A stretch of DNA of 64,000 nt from Salipaludibacillus sp. LMS25 (GCF_024362805.1 NZ_CP093299.1:3318001-3382000), one strand, 5' to 3'; counted from the first letter of the stretch, positions 18,582-27,473 are shown. The notes: a model not told the origin generated them from the sequence alone. A program made the numbers and translations.

Positions 18582-19742
18582 ATGAACACGGAGAGCCTAA
18601 TAAAAGAAGTACAAGAAAAAAGTGTGGATATCGGCCAAGAGGAGTCGCAATACCGTTTTGACTTTTTGCAAGATCAACTAAAAGATAAAAGGTTTGTGTT
18701 TATAGGAGAGAGTAGCCATTGTGTCAAACAATACAGCATGGCGAAAATACAACTCATTAAATTCCTGCATGCGCAATTAGGGTTCAATGTTCTAGCGTTT
18801 GAGAGTGAATTAGGAGATTGTTCAATCGGTGATTATTTACGCAAGGAGCTAACGCCACTAAAGTTTATGGAAGGGTCTATAGGTAGAGTTTGGCACAATG
18901 ACTATAATCTTGAATTATTTAACTACATGAAAGACACGGAGGAGGGAACGTCTTTACAGTTATCAGGTCTGGATGTTCAGCAAAGCGAAGGCAAGCATTT
19001 TATTCCGTTTGTTGAATCGTATCTCTCCTCGTCTGTGAAGCAGTTAGTGATAGAATTTGACCGTTTAACCAACTATATTTTAAAGTATGAAGGATTCTTT
19101 AAAAAAAGAAAGTTAAAACAGTCTGTCAGCGAGCTCGATAGCCTTGGCACACACTTGCTAAAAGAAGTACAGGGACAAAAACATCAGGATAAAACATTGC
19201 AACACATAATCGTTCGTTCTATAGAGAATAGGTTAGCGTACTGCAAAGCTAATGTTCAACAAAGCTTCTTCAGACAATTTGAATTGAGAGATCAAATGAT
19301 GGCTGATAACTTACAGTTCCTGGCTGAGAAAATGTATTCCCATGAGAAATTCATTATTTGGGCTCATAATATGCACATTCGAAAAAATAGCAAAGATAGT
19401 CTGCTTTCCCCTTATAAGTCCATACTTGAAAATCTCAAAGACTCGATAAAAAATGAAAGCTTTGTAATGGCTCTCTATGCACATAATGGCGAGATGGGTG
19501 ATCATATGGGAAATGCTTTTTCCATAAAAAAATCGACACGCAAACATATGGAATGGTTACTCAACCATGCACCTTATGAGAATAGCTTCATTTCAAGCCA
19601 ACTTGAATGGGGAGAGCATAAATGGAGAGTGTATGAGGGAGGGGGCCTACGTCAATCACTAGTCCCAGCTCGTCAGTACGATGGACTACTATTTTTCAAA
19701 AACGTCTCACCTGCTTTTCCTAAACACGAAAAAGTACCGTAA
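18582..19742 (+). CDS. erythromycin esterase-family protein
   Basis: About 386 residues. The N-terminal VFIGESSHCVKQYSMAK carries the G-E-x-x-H motif of the Ere/succinoglycan-type esterase family, and the later VLAFESELGDCSIGDYL and FIIWAHNMHIRK (second conserved His, W-A-H-N) also match. Family members include the macrolide esterases EreA and EreB, but many homologues in Bacillus do not hydrolyse macrolides, so resistance is not claimed. A run of seven G bases (18565-18571) stands 10 nt before the ATG at 18582, which I prefer over the ATG at 18561. Confidence 0.8.
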   Translation: MNTESLIKEVQEKSVDIGQEESQYRFDFLQDQLKDKRFVFIGESSHCVKQYSMAKIQLIKFLHAQLGFNVLAFESELGDCSIGDYLRKELTPLKFMEGSIGRVWHNDYNLELFNYMKDTEEGTSLQLSGLDVQQSEGKHFIPFVESYLSSSVKQLVIEFDRLTNYILKYEGFFKKRKLKQSVSELDSLGTHLLKEVQGQKHQDKTLQHIIVRSIENRLAYCKANVQQSFFRQFELRDQMMADNLQFLAEKMYSHEKFIIWAHNMHIRKNSKDSLLSPYKSILENLKDSIKNESFVMALYAHNGEMGDHMGNAFSIKKSTRKHMEWLLNHAPYENSFISSQLEWGEHKWRVYEGGGLRQSLVPARQYDGLLFFKNVSPAFPKHEKVP

Positions 19743-20110
19743 TGTGCAGCACTCTCACATCCTTTTAATGAAAAAAGATAAATGGTGGAAAGGCAAAATA
19801 GCTCAAACGCGCCAGAATAAACAGCACAGCCTCACGTCTTATCATTTCTATTGATGTCACTGTAGACATTAGAAGAAACAGCGACCGATATGAAGGAGTG
19901 ACATACGTGCGTATGACTGGATCATAAGAGTTGAGAGCATGGTGGAAATCACTCTATTGCTGCAAACGCTGGCAGGTATGTCATATCAATTCACCTGAGG
20001 AACATATCGGTCTTTGAAAAATGAAGAACAAGATTTACTTATACAAAAGAACAAGACGTGAGCGGGATACAGATAACGTCTTGTCTATAAGAGTTTAAAC
20101 AAGTCAACCA
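19743..20110. other. intergenic stretch, nothing recognised
   Basis: About 370 bp between convergent genes. No ORF with a ribosome binding site, hairpin terminator or dispersed repeat could be supported here. Confidence 0.5.
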
Positions 20111-20560
20111 TTACGATATGATAGGGACACATAATTCACAATAACCGTTGTTGATCATCTCAAACGAATACCTTTCTATAACTGGTTTGTTATCAATTTG
20201 GTACTGAGTGTTTTCTAGAAAAGTTCCGATATGAGCCCATGCTCTTTGAACGTCTTCTACGGTGTGTTTGACTTTACAAATAACATATTTCCCCTCATCA
20301 AGTTCATTTTCTTCGATCGAGTCATCAAGTTGATAGTCTTTTGAAATCACAATACATGCATCATACCTACAGCTCTCAGGAGGTGTGGTCTCAGGGTTAT
20401 CTTGAGGAATGCCAAGTATTATGGCTGATTTTAGAAGATTTTTCTTCACAGCCCATTTTTTTAATTTTTCCATTGCTTGAATGTTAGCAGAGCCATATGG
20501 ACCAACTTGCCGTACATATGCCACGCGGTACTTTGGAAATATCTCAATGTTAATAGTCAT
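20111..20560 (-). CDS. GyrI-like (SbmC/AraC effector-binding) domain protein
   Basis: 149 residues. The sequence VAYVRQVGPYGSANIQAMEK near the N-terminus, GIPQDNPETTPPESCRYDAC in the middle and GKYVICKVKHTVEDVQRAW match the GyrI-like small-molecule-binding fold. Proteins of this type bind hydrophobic drugs or inhibit gyrase poisoning; no HTH is attached here. The frame is open to 20671, but the start at 20560 has GGAGA at the right distance. It stands alone. Confidence 0.8.
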   Translation of the reverse strand: MTINIEIFPKYRVAYVRQVGPYGSANIQAMEKLKKWAVKKNLLKSAIILGIPQDNPETTPPESCRYDACIVISKDYQLDDSIEENELDEGKYVICKVKHTVEDVQRAWAHIGTFLENTQYQIDNKPVIERYSFEMINNGYCELCVPIIS

Positions 20561-20684
20561 TATTCTTTCTCCTTTGCTTAGTAATAGGTGATGTACATCG
20601 AATGTAACATGGTATAAAAATATAGTCATATCATTTTTTAAAATTAACGAATGAATGGTTAACACGAACAAGTCACTAAAAACA

Positions 20685-20806
20685 AAAAGTCTCTATCATT
20701 TGGTCGTTTTTAAAAAGGGGTTCGATGAAAGGCGGTGACTCCCAGAGGATGAGCGGAGTTTGAAGAGGCATTGATGTGAGAGGTTTTATCACAGTAACCG
20801 TCCGCC
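20685..20806 (+). repeat. D-type repeat, copy D1, with an A-type fragment
   Basis: About 108 bp beginning AAAAGTCTCTATCATTTGGT and containing GACTCCCAGAGGATGAGCGG, almost identical to 23538-23640, followed by TTTTATCACAGTAACCGTCC, the left end of an A element. The block resembles a decayed form of a GC-rich intergenic repeat common in Bacillus genomes. Confidence 0.8.
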
Positions 20807-20888
20807 TGTAGCGGAAGAGCAATGTATGAGTAGGTGTATATATATTATGAAATTAGTTCGAGTGGATGTCCCACCTGAAACGTTTCAA

Positions 20889-21046
20889 ATAAAGTTAAGC
20901 TTCAATCAGTGGGAGTTATCCTTCATCCCCCACTGATTGTTCGTTTAACTTATGGGACCTTTAGGGGCAGTTTATCCCCCACCTAAACTTTTCGACCTTC
21001 TTAAGTTTTGAGGTGGGGGTTTTACTGCCCCTTAAGAGTGGGATAA
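20889..21046 (-). repeat. B-type dispersed repeat, copy B1
   Basis: A full-length B element on the minus strand: TTATCCCACTCTTAAGGGGC, left hairpin arms GGGGCAGT-AAAA-CCCCCACCT and AGGTGGGGG-ATAA-ACTGCCCC, right hairpin with CAATCAGTGGG arms, ending AAGCTTAACTTTAT. Confidence 0.9.
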
Positions 21047-21062
21047 AAACTATTTTTGAATT

Positions 21063-21097
21063 AAAAAAACGACTGAATGAATAGATCAGTCGTTTTA
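21063..21097. terminator. intrinsic terminator
   Basis: AAAACGACTGA/TCAGTCGTTTT, 11-bp stem with a 9-nt loop and a T-rich tail on the minus strand. It ends the merR-membrane-protein transcript. Confidence 0.8.
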
Positions 21098-21144
21098 GTC
21101 GTCCCCATAACATTATTTAATGACAATGACTAGGCGTCAAATAC

Positions 21145-21786
21145 TTATGACTTCTCGCTTGGGAAAACCGTATAAGACATAGAATAGATAAAATCGATAA
21201 TAAAAATGACTCCCCACAGCATGCCAATCGCATACATCGTTTCATTAGCATATGGAGAATTGGCAGCTGTTCCGGCTTCTATCCAAGAATAATCCGTGAG
21301 GTAGCTGACCATTTCAGTCAGATCGCTAGTTCCTATGAACCACAATAAACTTTGTCCTAAGAGAAAGATAAGTAAATGCACTGATGCACTAATTCGATAT
21401 TTTTTAGCTAAATATTTTGGGTTTTTATTACGCTCAAGGATAGCGTAATCTTTTTCTGTAAGTAATTCCACGTTACGAAGTTTTCCGATTTTACGGCGCA
21501 TCCATCGGTCGAGTCGAAGAAAGTCAAAGATACCAAAGGTACACGCATAGATCACAAAAAGGGTAATGACTATTTGAAAGGTGGAAAATTCCCCAGTATG
21601 TGTGTAGATCAAAAAGCCGAGTAAAGCTTCTAGGATGAGAAGAACGAGAAAAGTAATAATAAATATGAAGCTAACGTGCTTTCTTCCTAAAAAGTAGCGA
21701 AAAAATCCAAAAAGAAGTAACGAAATAAGAGAGAGGATTTCTGCCAAAATAAAGATCTCCCATTGATAATCTAAAAAGAATGTCAT
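21145..21786 (-). CDS. polytopic membrane protein in a MerR operon
   Basis: 213 residues with five hydrophobic segments (about 9-30, 38-60, 70-90, 133-152, 187-207) and a basic cytoplasmic loop RLDRWMRRKIGKLRN near residue 91. No family recognised. Its gene starts 21 bp after the MerR-type regulator gene, so it is probably the regulator's target. An efflux or stress role would be a guess. Confidence 0.65.
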   Translation of the reverse strand: MTFFLDYQWEIFILAEILSLISLLLFGFFRYFLGRKHVSFIFIITFLVLLILEALLGFLIYTHTGEFSTFQIVITLFVIYACTFGIFDFLRLDRWMRRKIGKLRNVELLTEKDYAILERNKNPKYLAKKYRISASVHLLIFLLGQSLLWFIGTSDLTEMVSYLTDYSWIEAGTAANSPYANETMYAIGMLWGVIFIIDFIYSMSYTVFPSEKS

Positions 21787-21807
21787 CGGACTGCTCCCTT
21801 CGTGAGG

Positions 21808-22569
21808 TTAATAATTGCTTTTAGCATCTGCTTTATGTTTGTCATGATAATCTACTGCTTCCTCAATAAATTGAAGAACTTCAGGATCAAGCGGGTAAAA
21901 GCCAGCCTGAGCGGAGGCTTCTTGTGATTTTCTGATCTCCCAAATTTTATCGGAGAATGCGCGATTCGTTCCAAAAGTGGCCTTCTCTTTTTCAAGCATA
22001 CGTCTAATAATACTTTGAACTTCATCCGCGGCAATGCCCTTAGCCATATGTTTTTCTAATTGAGCTAATAATGCTACCCACTCCACTGTGTCTGGATCAC
22101 CTTGATTCATATTTGGTAAAAGGTCCAATAACGCTCTTTCTTCTTTATTAAATTTTTCCGTTAAAAACTGTTGTTTCTGAGCTGTATTAGTTTCATATAA
22201 TCGTATAAGCTTTTGCAAATGGATAATGTCATTTTTACCCTTTAATATAAACTCATTCATCAGGCCGCGAAGCAAATGCTCCACTTGTTCGATCTTTTGT
22301 TTTTCCTGTAAACAGTAGTTTAATTGTTTTAGTAATTGATTGTACCAATCATCATTTTCGTCAGCTAAAAGACGTTTAATGTCTTGTAAACTAAATCGTA
22401 ATGTTTTTAAAAATTGAATGCTCTGTAATTTTCTAATTTCATATTCTCCATATAACCGATGCCCTCCGCCTGTTTTCCCTGAAGGTTTTAACAAATCAAT
22501 ATGGTCATAATGTCGTAATGTTCTCACGGTAACACCTGTCTGTTTAGACACCTCTTTAATAGAAATCAT
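21808..22569 (-). CDS. MerR-family transcriptional regulator (TipAL-like)
   Basis: 253 residues. The N-terminal MerR HTH is complete: ISIKEVSKQTGVTVRTLRHY, DHIDLLKPSGKTGGGHRLYG. A helical linker follows, then a C-terminal all-helical domain of the TipAS/GntR-like drug-binding type (from about residue 130). Such proteins activate multidrug or stress genes. The gene has a classical MerR promoter 155 bp upstream and is followed by a membrane-protein gene after 21 bp. Confidence 0.85.
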   Translation of the reverse strand: MISIKEVSKQTGVTVRTLRHYDHIDLLKPSGKTGGGHRLYGEYEIRKLQSIQFLKTLRFSLQDIKRLLADENDDWYNQLLKQLNYCLQEKQKIEQVEHLLRGLMNEFILKGKNDIIHLQKLIRLYETNTAQKQQFLTEKFNKEERALLDLLPNMNQGDPDTVEWVALLAQLEKHMAKGIAADEVQSIIRRMLEKEKATFGTNRAFSDKIWEIRKSQEASAQAGFYPLDPEVLQFIEEAVDYHDKHKADAKSNY

Positions 22570-22723
22570 AGAAAATGGTTTGTCCTCCTAATGTTAATTA
22601 GTCCTTAAATGCTTTAAAGGGTTAGCCAGTAGCGTAGTAGGTGGGAAGCTTAATCAGATGAGCAGGTCGCCACCTGATTTCTCGATGTTTCAGCTCATTG
22701 AAATGAATTGACCGCCTTATTTT

Positions 22724-22754
22724 ATTATACAAAATGACGTTACGTCACTTTCAA
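22724..22754 (-). promoter_or_regulatory. MerR-type promoter with 19-bp spacer
   Basis: On the minus strand TTGAAA and TATAAT are separated by 19 bp, and the spacer holds the dyad TGACGTAACGTCA. An overlong spacer with a central palindrome is the hallmark of MerR-activated promoters. It drives the merR gene at 22569, so autoregulation of the two-gene operon is predicted. Confidence 0.85.
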
Positions 22755-22793
22755 TAGTTAATCTCGCTTCAATTAACGTGGTGGACCTAGAGC

Positions 22794-22908
22794 ATTAATC
22801 ACAGATAACCGTCCGTAAACCTCCCAGCTCAAAATAGAAAGGAGAGCAAAAACGATATAGGTGGGAGCTAACGATCAGGAATGTCCTGATTGTAGATTCG
22901 TTTTATTT
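22794..22908 (+). repeat. A-type dispersed repeat, copy A5 (right hairpin deleted)
   Basis: TTAATCACAGATAACCGTCC, left hairpin arms CTCCCAGCT and GGTGGGAG with the AAAGGAGAGC core, then ATGTCCTGATTGTAGATTCG and TTTTATT. The second hairpin is missing. Confidence 0.8.
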
Positions 22909-23006
22909 CTTAAGTAAAAATACCAAATGTCCGATTTTTACAAGTCATAATAGCATTATTCCTATAAAATCAATGGTACTTACATTTGAAGGGAGAGAGT
23001 ATAACG

Positions 23007-23453
23007 ATGTATGAGCTAGATAATGTTCGTTTGTTAGTAACTAAATTTGCAGATTGTTACCGATTCTATAAAGATATTCTCGGGTTTAAGGTAACATGGG
23101 GGGACAGTAGTAGTGGTTATGTCAGTTTTGAAGCTGGTAAGGATAAAGCGTTCGCTATTTTTGATCGTAAGGCAATGGCTGAGGCAGTAGGGACAACCGT
23201 GTTACCAACAACTGTTCAGGGACAAGATCGTTTTGCATTAATTTTTAAAGTGGAAGAAAAGTTAGACCAAATGGTTGTTCGCCTAAAGTCGCAAAACGTA
23301 GACATCGTTAACGGGGTTCAAGATAGACCTGATTGGGGCATAAAAACAATTCATCTTAGAGATCCAGATGGTAATTTGATTGAAATGTTTTCCGAATTAT
23401 CAAAGGATAAATGGAACTCTGACCTACTTGATGAAGATATTAAATTTAAATAA
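23007..23453 (+). CDS. VOC-superfamily (glyoxalase/bleomycin-resistance-like) protein
   Basis: 148 residues with two beta-alpha-beta-beta-beta modules: FYKDILGFKVTW near residue 22 and IHLRDPDGNLIEMFSEL near residue 117, the second ending with the metal-ligand Glu of the VOC fold. The first-module ligand is not clear. The frame is open from a TTG at 22986, but the ATG at 23007 with GAAGGGAGAG upstream fits better. Function may be isomerase, dioxygenase or binding protein. Confidence 0.8.
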   Translation: MYELDNVRLLVTKFADCYRFYKDILGFKVTWGDSSSGYVSFEAGKDKAFAIFDRKAMAEAVGTTVLPTTVQGQDRFALIFKVEEKLDQMVVRLKSQNVDIVNGVQDRPDWGIKTIHLRDPDGNLIEMFSELSKDKWNSDLLDEDIKFK

Positions 23454-23537
23454 AGATAAATAGAATTCTAAGATTAAAAGTTTAACGAATAAATGAATTT
23501 CCAATTGAATTTTCATCACGAACAAGCGGACAAGGCT

Positions 23538-23640
23538 AAAAGTCTCTATCATTTGGTCGTTTTTAAAAAGGGGTTCGATGAAAGTCGGTGATTCCTAGAG
23601 GATGAGCGGAGTTTGAAGATCCATTGATGCGAGAGGTTTT
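23538..23640 (+). repeat. D-type repeat, copy D2
   Basis: Nearly identical to 20685-20792 and in the same orientation; both run directly into the left end of an A element (GGTTTTATCACAG). Confidence 0.8.
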
Positions 23641-23786
23641 ATCACAGATAAGCGTTCGAAAACCTCCCGCGTCAAAATGGAAAGCAATATAAGTGGGAGA
23701 TAACGGCCGCTAAAGTCTTGATTCACTCAACTACCAATCAGTGGGAGAAGAACGAAAACTCCCACTGATTGAAGCTTAGCTTTATA
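23635..23786 (+). repeat. A-type dispersed repeat, copy A6
   Basis: TTTTATCACAGATAAGCG, left hairpin with CCTCCCGC and GTGGGAG arms, linker, and an intact right hairpin CAATCAGTGGGAG/CTCCCACTGATTG, ending AAGCTTAGCTTTAT. It ends 22 bp before the stop codon of the COG0523 gene. Confidence 0.85.
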
Positions 23787-23807
23787 AAAAAGCCTGTCTT
23801 ATGTTAT

Positions 23808-24863
23808 TTAATGTTCCTTAATTAACGGGTAGGAGACATCTAATAAACATGTATCTAATTTTTCTCGAATGCTTTGTGGATTTAGATGCTGACCTATGAA
23901 CAAAAATTCAGTTAAATAGTCTGGTGTTGAATGTTTCGCATAGGGACATTCTTCTGACATAATTTCAACTGAAGCACCTACTTGGGAAATAGTGTGACTT
24001 TCACGGTCGAAGGGATTATGACACACCCCTTTTGTTCGCAGAATACCGTCAGGCAGATGTGAAAAAAAAGCTTTAAGCTGACTTAAGGAAGCTGGAGAGT
24101 TACTTTGATAAATAAATGTTTCTATTCCATAGTCCCCTACTAGTGCTAGGGGACTTTTCGGTTTGAATGCTTGCATTTGAAGGTGATAAAGGTAGTCTGT
24201 CGTGCGTTCCTCAGGCCAGACTGTATCACTTATGAAAGCCGTATGGTTGTTAAAGTCATGATGTGGAATAATATTTGCCAAAGGGTTGAGCTTTTTAAGA
24301 AACCAGATTAGTTCACTTAAGCGTTCTTCATTCAGCCGTTTCTCATTGGATATATAGAGACTATCGGCCAATTCTAATTGATGAACAAGCAATTCTCCAA
24401 TTGTATGATCCACCGCTTCTGCATGAAGTATCGACTTAGTTTGAATCGTATCCTTTGATGAATATTGAAACCAAAAGCTAACAGCATCTATTACATGAAT
24501 GTGGTGTGTGATCTGAAAGAATGGTGCCCCTTTTTGAGTGTCGTAGAGAAGTAAATCTACATTAGAATCATACGCTTTAGTCACGATGATTTCGTCCACA
24601 TCTTTCTGACTTTGGATATGATAGAGCAACGTCATCAGCTCGTCATAAGAGGTTGCTTCCATATCATGAAAGACTTCTGTCACCGGTGTTTTCTGAAAGT
24701 GAGGGCCTTCAGCATCATACCTATAGGTGCTATGTGGATCACGGAAAAGGATCACTTTTTTTGTTTTAAAACTGTGTCGATGCATCTGTTTAATAAGGGC
24801 GGTTTTTCCTTGCTCAGTCATCCCGGTTACGAGTGTTATCGGTAATGTAAATGTGTTAGTCAT
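23808..24863 (-). CDS. COG0523 (CobW/YciC-like) P-loop GTPase, divergent
   Basis: 351 residues. The N-terminus has a P-loop TLVTGMTEQGKTALIKQM (about residues 10-27), fitting GxxxxGKT but unlike the usual GFLGAGKTT. The middle keeps the NTPase layout (IHVIDAVSFWFQY, ISNEKRLNEERLSELIWFLKKLNPLANI), and the C-terminus has LPDGILRTKGVCHNP, matching the CobW C-terminal domain. The CxCC metal motif of the family was not found. It lies 55 bp after the zinc-independent rpsN paralogue and behind a Zur box, so a role in zinc delivery under zinc starvation, like B. subtilis YciC/ZagA, is likely. Confidence 0.78.
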   Translation of the reverse strand: MTNTFTLPITLVTGMTEQGKTALIKQMHRHSFKTKKVILFRDPHSTYRYDAEGPHFQKTPVTEVFHDMEATSYDELMTLLYHIQSQKDVDEIIVTKAYDSNVDLLLYDTQKGAPFFQITHHIHVIDAVSFWFQYSSKDTIQTKSILHAEAVDHTIGELLVHQLELADSLYISNEKRLNEERLSELIWFLKKLNPLANIIPHHDFNNHTAFISDTVWPEERTTDYLYHLQMQAFKPKSPLALVGDYGIETFIYQSNSPASLSQLKAFFSHLPDGILRTKGVCHNPFDRESHTISQVGASVEIMSEECPYAKHSTPDYLTEFLFIGQHLNPQSIREKLDTCLLDVSYPLIKEH

Positions 24864-24917
24864 TGTAACTCTCCTTACAGGGGATAAAGGTAGTTCAGGG
24901 CAAAAAATGATGGGGGG

Positions 24918-25187
24918 TTACCAACTTGATTTTTTCACACCTGGAAGCTGCCCTTTATGTGCTAGCTCTCTAAACGCAATTCTTGAAAGTTTAAACTTAC
25001 GTAATACAGCGCGTGGTCTTCCGGTCATTTCACACCTTCTTGTCAGGCGAGTAGGGGAGGAGTCTCTAGGTAATTTTCTTAATGCTTCGTAGTCACCTTT
25101 TTCCTTTAACTCTCTTCGTAAATCTGCGTATTGTGCCACAAGGGCTTGTCGTTTTCTTTCCTTTGCTACCATCGATTTTTTAGCCAC
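24918..25187 (-). CDS. rpsN2: 30S ribosomal protein S14, zinc-independent paralogue
   Basis: 89 residues starting (M)[18 protein letters not shown], with [19 protein letters not shown] and [11 protein letters not shown]. It lacks the CxxC...CxxC zinc ribbon of the standard Bacillus S14, making it the C-minus form that replaces zinc-S14 under zinc limitation. The start is a GTG preceded by AAAGGATG; upstream in-frame ATGs would add a non-family extension. A Zur box lies 23 bp upstream and the COG0523 gene follows. Confidence 0.93.
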   Translation of the reverse strand: MAKKSMVAKERKRQALVAQYADLRRELKEKGDYEALRKLPRDSSPTRLTRRCEMTGRPRAVLRKFKLSRIAFRELAHKGQLPGVKKSSW

Positions 25188-25209
25188 ATATATCATCCTT
25201 TCATTAATT

Positions 25210-25230
25210 AAATCGAAACAATTACGATTT
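25210..25230 (-). promoter_or_regulatory. Zur box
   Basis: AAATCG-AAACAATT-ACGATTT: a 21-bp near-palindrome that differs at two positions from the Bacillus Zur operator (AAATCGTAAT-N-ATTACGATTT). It sits directly before rpsN2. Confidence 0.85.
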
Positions 25231-25332
25231 ATGAAATTATCATACCGTAAAAATTCAATGAAGTAAAGAGCAGGCAAATTGCAGTTTTACGTGCTATGAC
25301 TTTATTAGGTGTTAAAAAGTGGCAATTACTTT

Positions 25333-25600
25333 TAATCCCACTCTTAAGGGGCAGTAAAACCCCCACCTGAAAACTAAAGAAGATCGAATAGTTAAGGTGG
25401 GGGATAAACTGCCCCTAAAGGTCCCATAAGTTAAATTAACAATCAGTGGTTAATGAAGGAAAACTCCCACTGATTGAAGCTTAGCTTTATCACAGAACCG
25501 TCTGTAAAACTCTCTGCACAAAATAGAGAGGATAGTGACATCTATATATGCGGGGGCTAACGTCCGGTAATGTTCTAATTGACTCAACTAACAATCAGGG
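25333..25600 (+). repeat. head-to-tail B2-A7 repeat pair (in gap 25231-25956)
   Basis: A complete B element ends AAGCTTAGCTTTAT, and this TTTAT is at the same time the first five bases of an A element (TTTATCACAGAACCGTC) that runs to about 25600 and is truncated in its right hairpin. The right part of the gap has a 10-bp inverted repeat AACAAGTGGC/GCCACTTGTT at 25853-25907 with a 35-nt loop, perhaps the terminator of the sugar transporter gene; no ORF is supported there. Confidence 0.88.
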
Positions 25601-25956
25601 AAAAATATTAATAGGATGCTTAAACAGATGGCAAAGGAGAAGAGTAAGGGGGAAAATGAAGTAAGAGAGAGTTGAAAGGTGTGTGGGAGGCAACAGCTAC
25701 ACGACATGTAACATCTTCTTGGGAACGTTTCCTTAGTAAAGAGAAATGTTCTTCCAAATACCATACTATCGGTATTCGGATTTTCCTTCATATTTACATG
25801 GTTGTTAGTGAAGTAAAATCATGGTTTGAAGTGAGGTATGCTTAGAGAAAGAAACAAGTGGCAAAAGGATCTTCGCAATCATATGGCTGAACGAAAAGCC
25901 ACTTGTTCCCTGAGAATTTAAGCTATTAAGGTTCTTCTAATCTATTTTTCCTGAAG

Positions 25957-27363
25957 CTAAATCTTTGTTAAATTCTTTTTTAAAATTTGTTCCTTGCTCA
26001 CACTTTTAGGGTTCCAAAAGCGGCCGATCTCTTCTAACGTTTTGTTTTTCGTTTCAGGTACAATCGTCATAACAAAGGTGAAGCAGACTACGTTGATAAC
26101 AGCGAACATCCAAAATGTGAAGGCTCCCCCCATGTTAGTGATTAAAATCGGTGTAAACTGTCCGATTGCCCAGTTTGCTCCCCAAAGGAACATTGTCGCA
26201 ATCCCAACAGCTTTAGCACGCAGGTGGTTAGGGAAGATTTCTGGAATCATAATCCATGGAATGGGCCCCATGGAGACACAGAATGCTGCTGTAAAACCAG
26301 CTACAAAAACGACTAGTAATGGCCCACTATGAATAGGTTCAAAGTAGAATACGCTTCCAATGAGCACCATGAACATCGCCATAAGGCTTGAACCAATGGC
26401 CATTAATTTCTTTCTCCCCAATTTATCAATTAATAGGAGCGCCACAATGGTAAATGCGACTTGCACACTACCAATGATGCTTGTGGCTAGGAACTCCGTG
26501 TTATTTTCGAATCCAACACTGCGGAAAATATCAGGTCCATAGTATGTGACGGCATTCATCCCAATTACTTGATTAAACAGTGCTAAGAAAATACCTACAC
26601 CCATTGCCTTGCGTATACCAGGCTTTAGTAATTGTCTAACAGATGAGCTTTTTTCAGTTTCGATTGAGATTTTAATTTCTTTCGCTTCTTGCTTTGCTAC
26701 TGTTTCACCATTTATCCGCTTTAAGGTTTGAAATGCTTCCTTCTCTCGGCCTTTTTGCATCAAAAACCTTGGGCTTTCAGGAATGAAGAATAACAGAACA
26801 AAAAATATTAAACCAGGAAAAACACCATAACCTAGCATCCAGCGCCACCCTGTATCTAACCCCCAAGCATAACTACCGCTGTTAGCTACCCCATAGTTAA
26901 TGTAGAACGTCGCACAAATACCGAAGATGGTAAATAATTGATAGAGTGACCCGAGTCTGCCGCGGATTTTTGGTGGTGCGCACTCACTGATATATGTAAC
27001 AGATAGAGCGGAAGCAAATCCAATTCCAAATCCACCGATAATTCTCGCAAAAATTAGCATTGGTACACCGATTGCAAATGCAGAGCCTAGTGCAGAAATG
27101 ATAAATAGAATTGCTGATAAAAACATAATATTTTTTCTACCATACTTGTCACTTAAGAAGCCAGACAGGGCTACCCCAAGCACACCACCGATCATAACAC
27201 AGGAAATAACCCACCCTTGCATCGCCGGTGATAAGCTATATTTCTCAGCAAGAAAACCAATAGCGCCTGAAATAACTGCTGTATCAAAACCATACATGAG
27301 TCCAGCGACTCCTGCTGAAACTGCAATTAAAATAACATACCAAGATGAATGTTTCTCTAACAT
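25957..27363 (-). CDS. sugar:H+ symporter, MFS sugar-porter family
   Basis: 468 residues with twelve hydrophobic segments. Family motifs are visible: GFDTAVISGAIGFL in helix 1, DKYGRKNIM after helix 2, PESPRFLMQKGR between the halves, DKLGRKKLM after helix 8, IPWIMIPEIFP and the C-terminal VPETKNKTLEEI. This is the XylE/AraE/GlcP type importing a pentose or hexose with protons. It lies next to a sugar-sensing three-gene set on the same strand, which probably regulates it. A cre-like site stands before it. Confidence 0.88.
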   Translation of the reverse strand: MLEKHSSWYVILIAVSAGVAGLMYGFDTAVISGAIGFLAEKYSLSPAMQGWVISCVMIGGVLGVALSGFLSDKYGRKNIMFLSAILFIISALGSAFAIGVPMLIFARIIGGFGIGFASALSVTYISECAPPKIRGRLGSLYQLFTIFGICATFYINYGVANSGSYAWGLDTGWRWMLGYGVFPGLIFFVLLFFIPESPRFLMQKGREKEAFQTLKRINGETVAKQEAKEIKISIETEKSSSVRQLLKPGIRKAMGVGIFLALFNQVIGMNAVTYYGPDIFRSVGFENNTEFLATSIIGSVQVAFTIVALLLIDKLGRKKLMAIGSSLMAMFMVLIGSVFYFEPIHSGPLLVVFVAGFTAAFCVSMGPIPWIMIPEIFPNHLRAKAVGIATMFLWGANWAIGQFTPILITNMGGAFTFWMFAVINVVCFTFVMTIVPETKNKTLEEIGRFWNPKSVSKEQILKKNLTKI

Positions 27364-27459
27364 GATTCGTCCTCCTCATGACTAAAATATTTTTTCTTAC
27401 TTTTCACTGGTGGATAATGATGTTTACATCACCATTAATTTAACACTGGAGGGTCAACA

Positions 27460-27473
27460 AGAAAGCGTTTTCT
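27460..27473 (-). promoter_or_regulatory. cre-like site (CcpA)
   Basis: AGAAAGCGTTTTCT, about 97 bp before the symporter start, matches the core of the catabolite-responsive element (AAAGCGTTTT) but has mismatches at the outer T and A. The 27364-27700 gap otherwise shows only a weak AATAGCA/TGCTATT hairpin. Confidence 0.4.

Noticed and set aside
25588..25791. Minus-strand frame of 67 codons in the rpsN2-symporter gap
   Set aside because: Its start has no ribosome binding site, its 3' part lies over the end of an A repeat, and the Cys/Ser/Phe-rich composition is that of random low-GC sequence.
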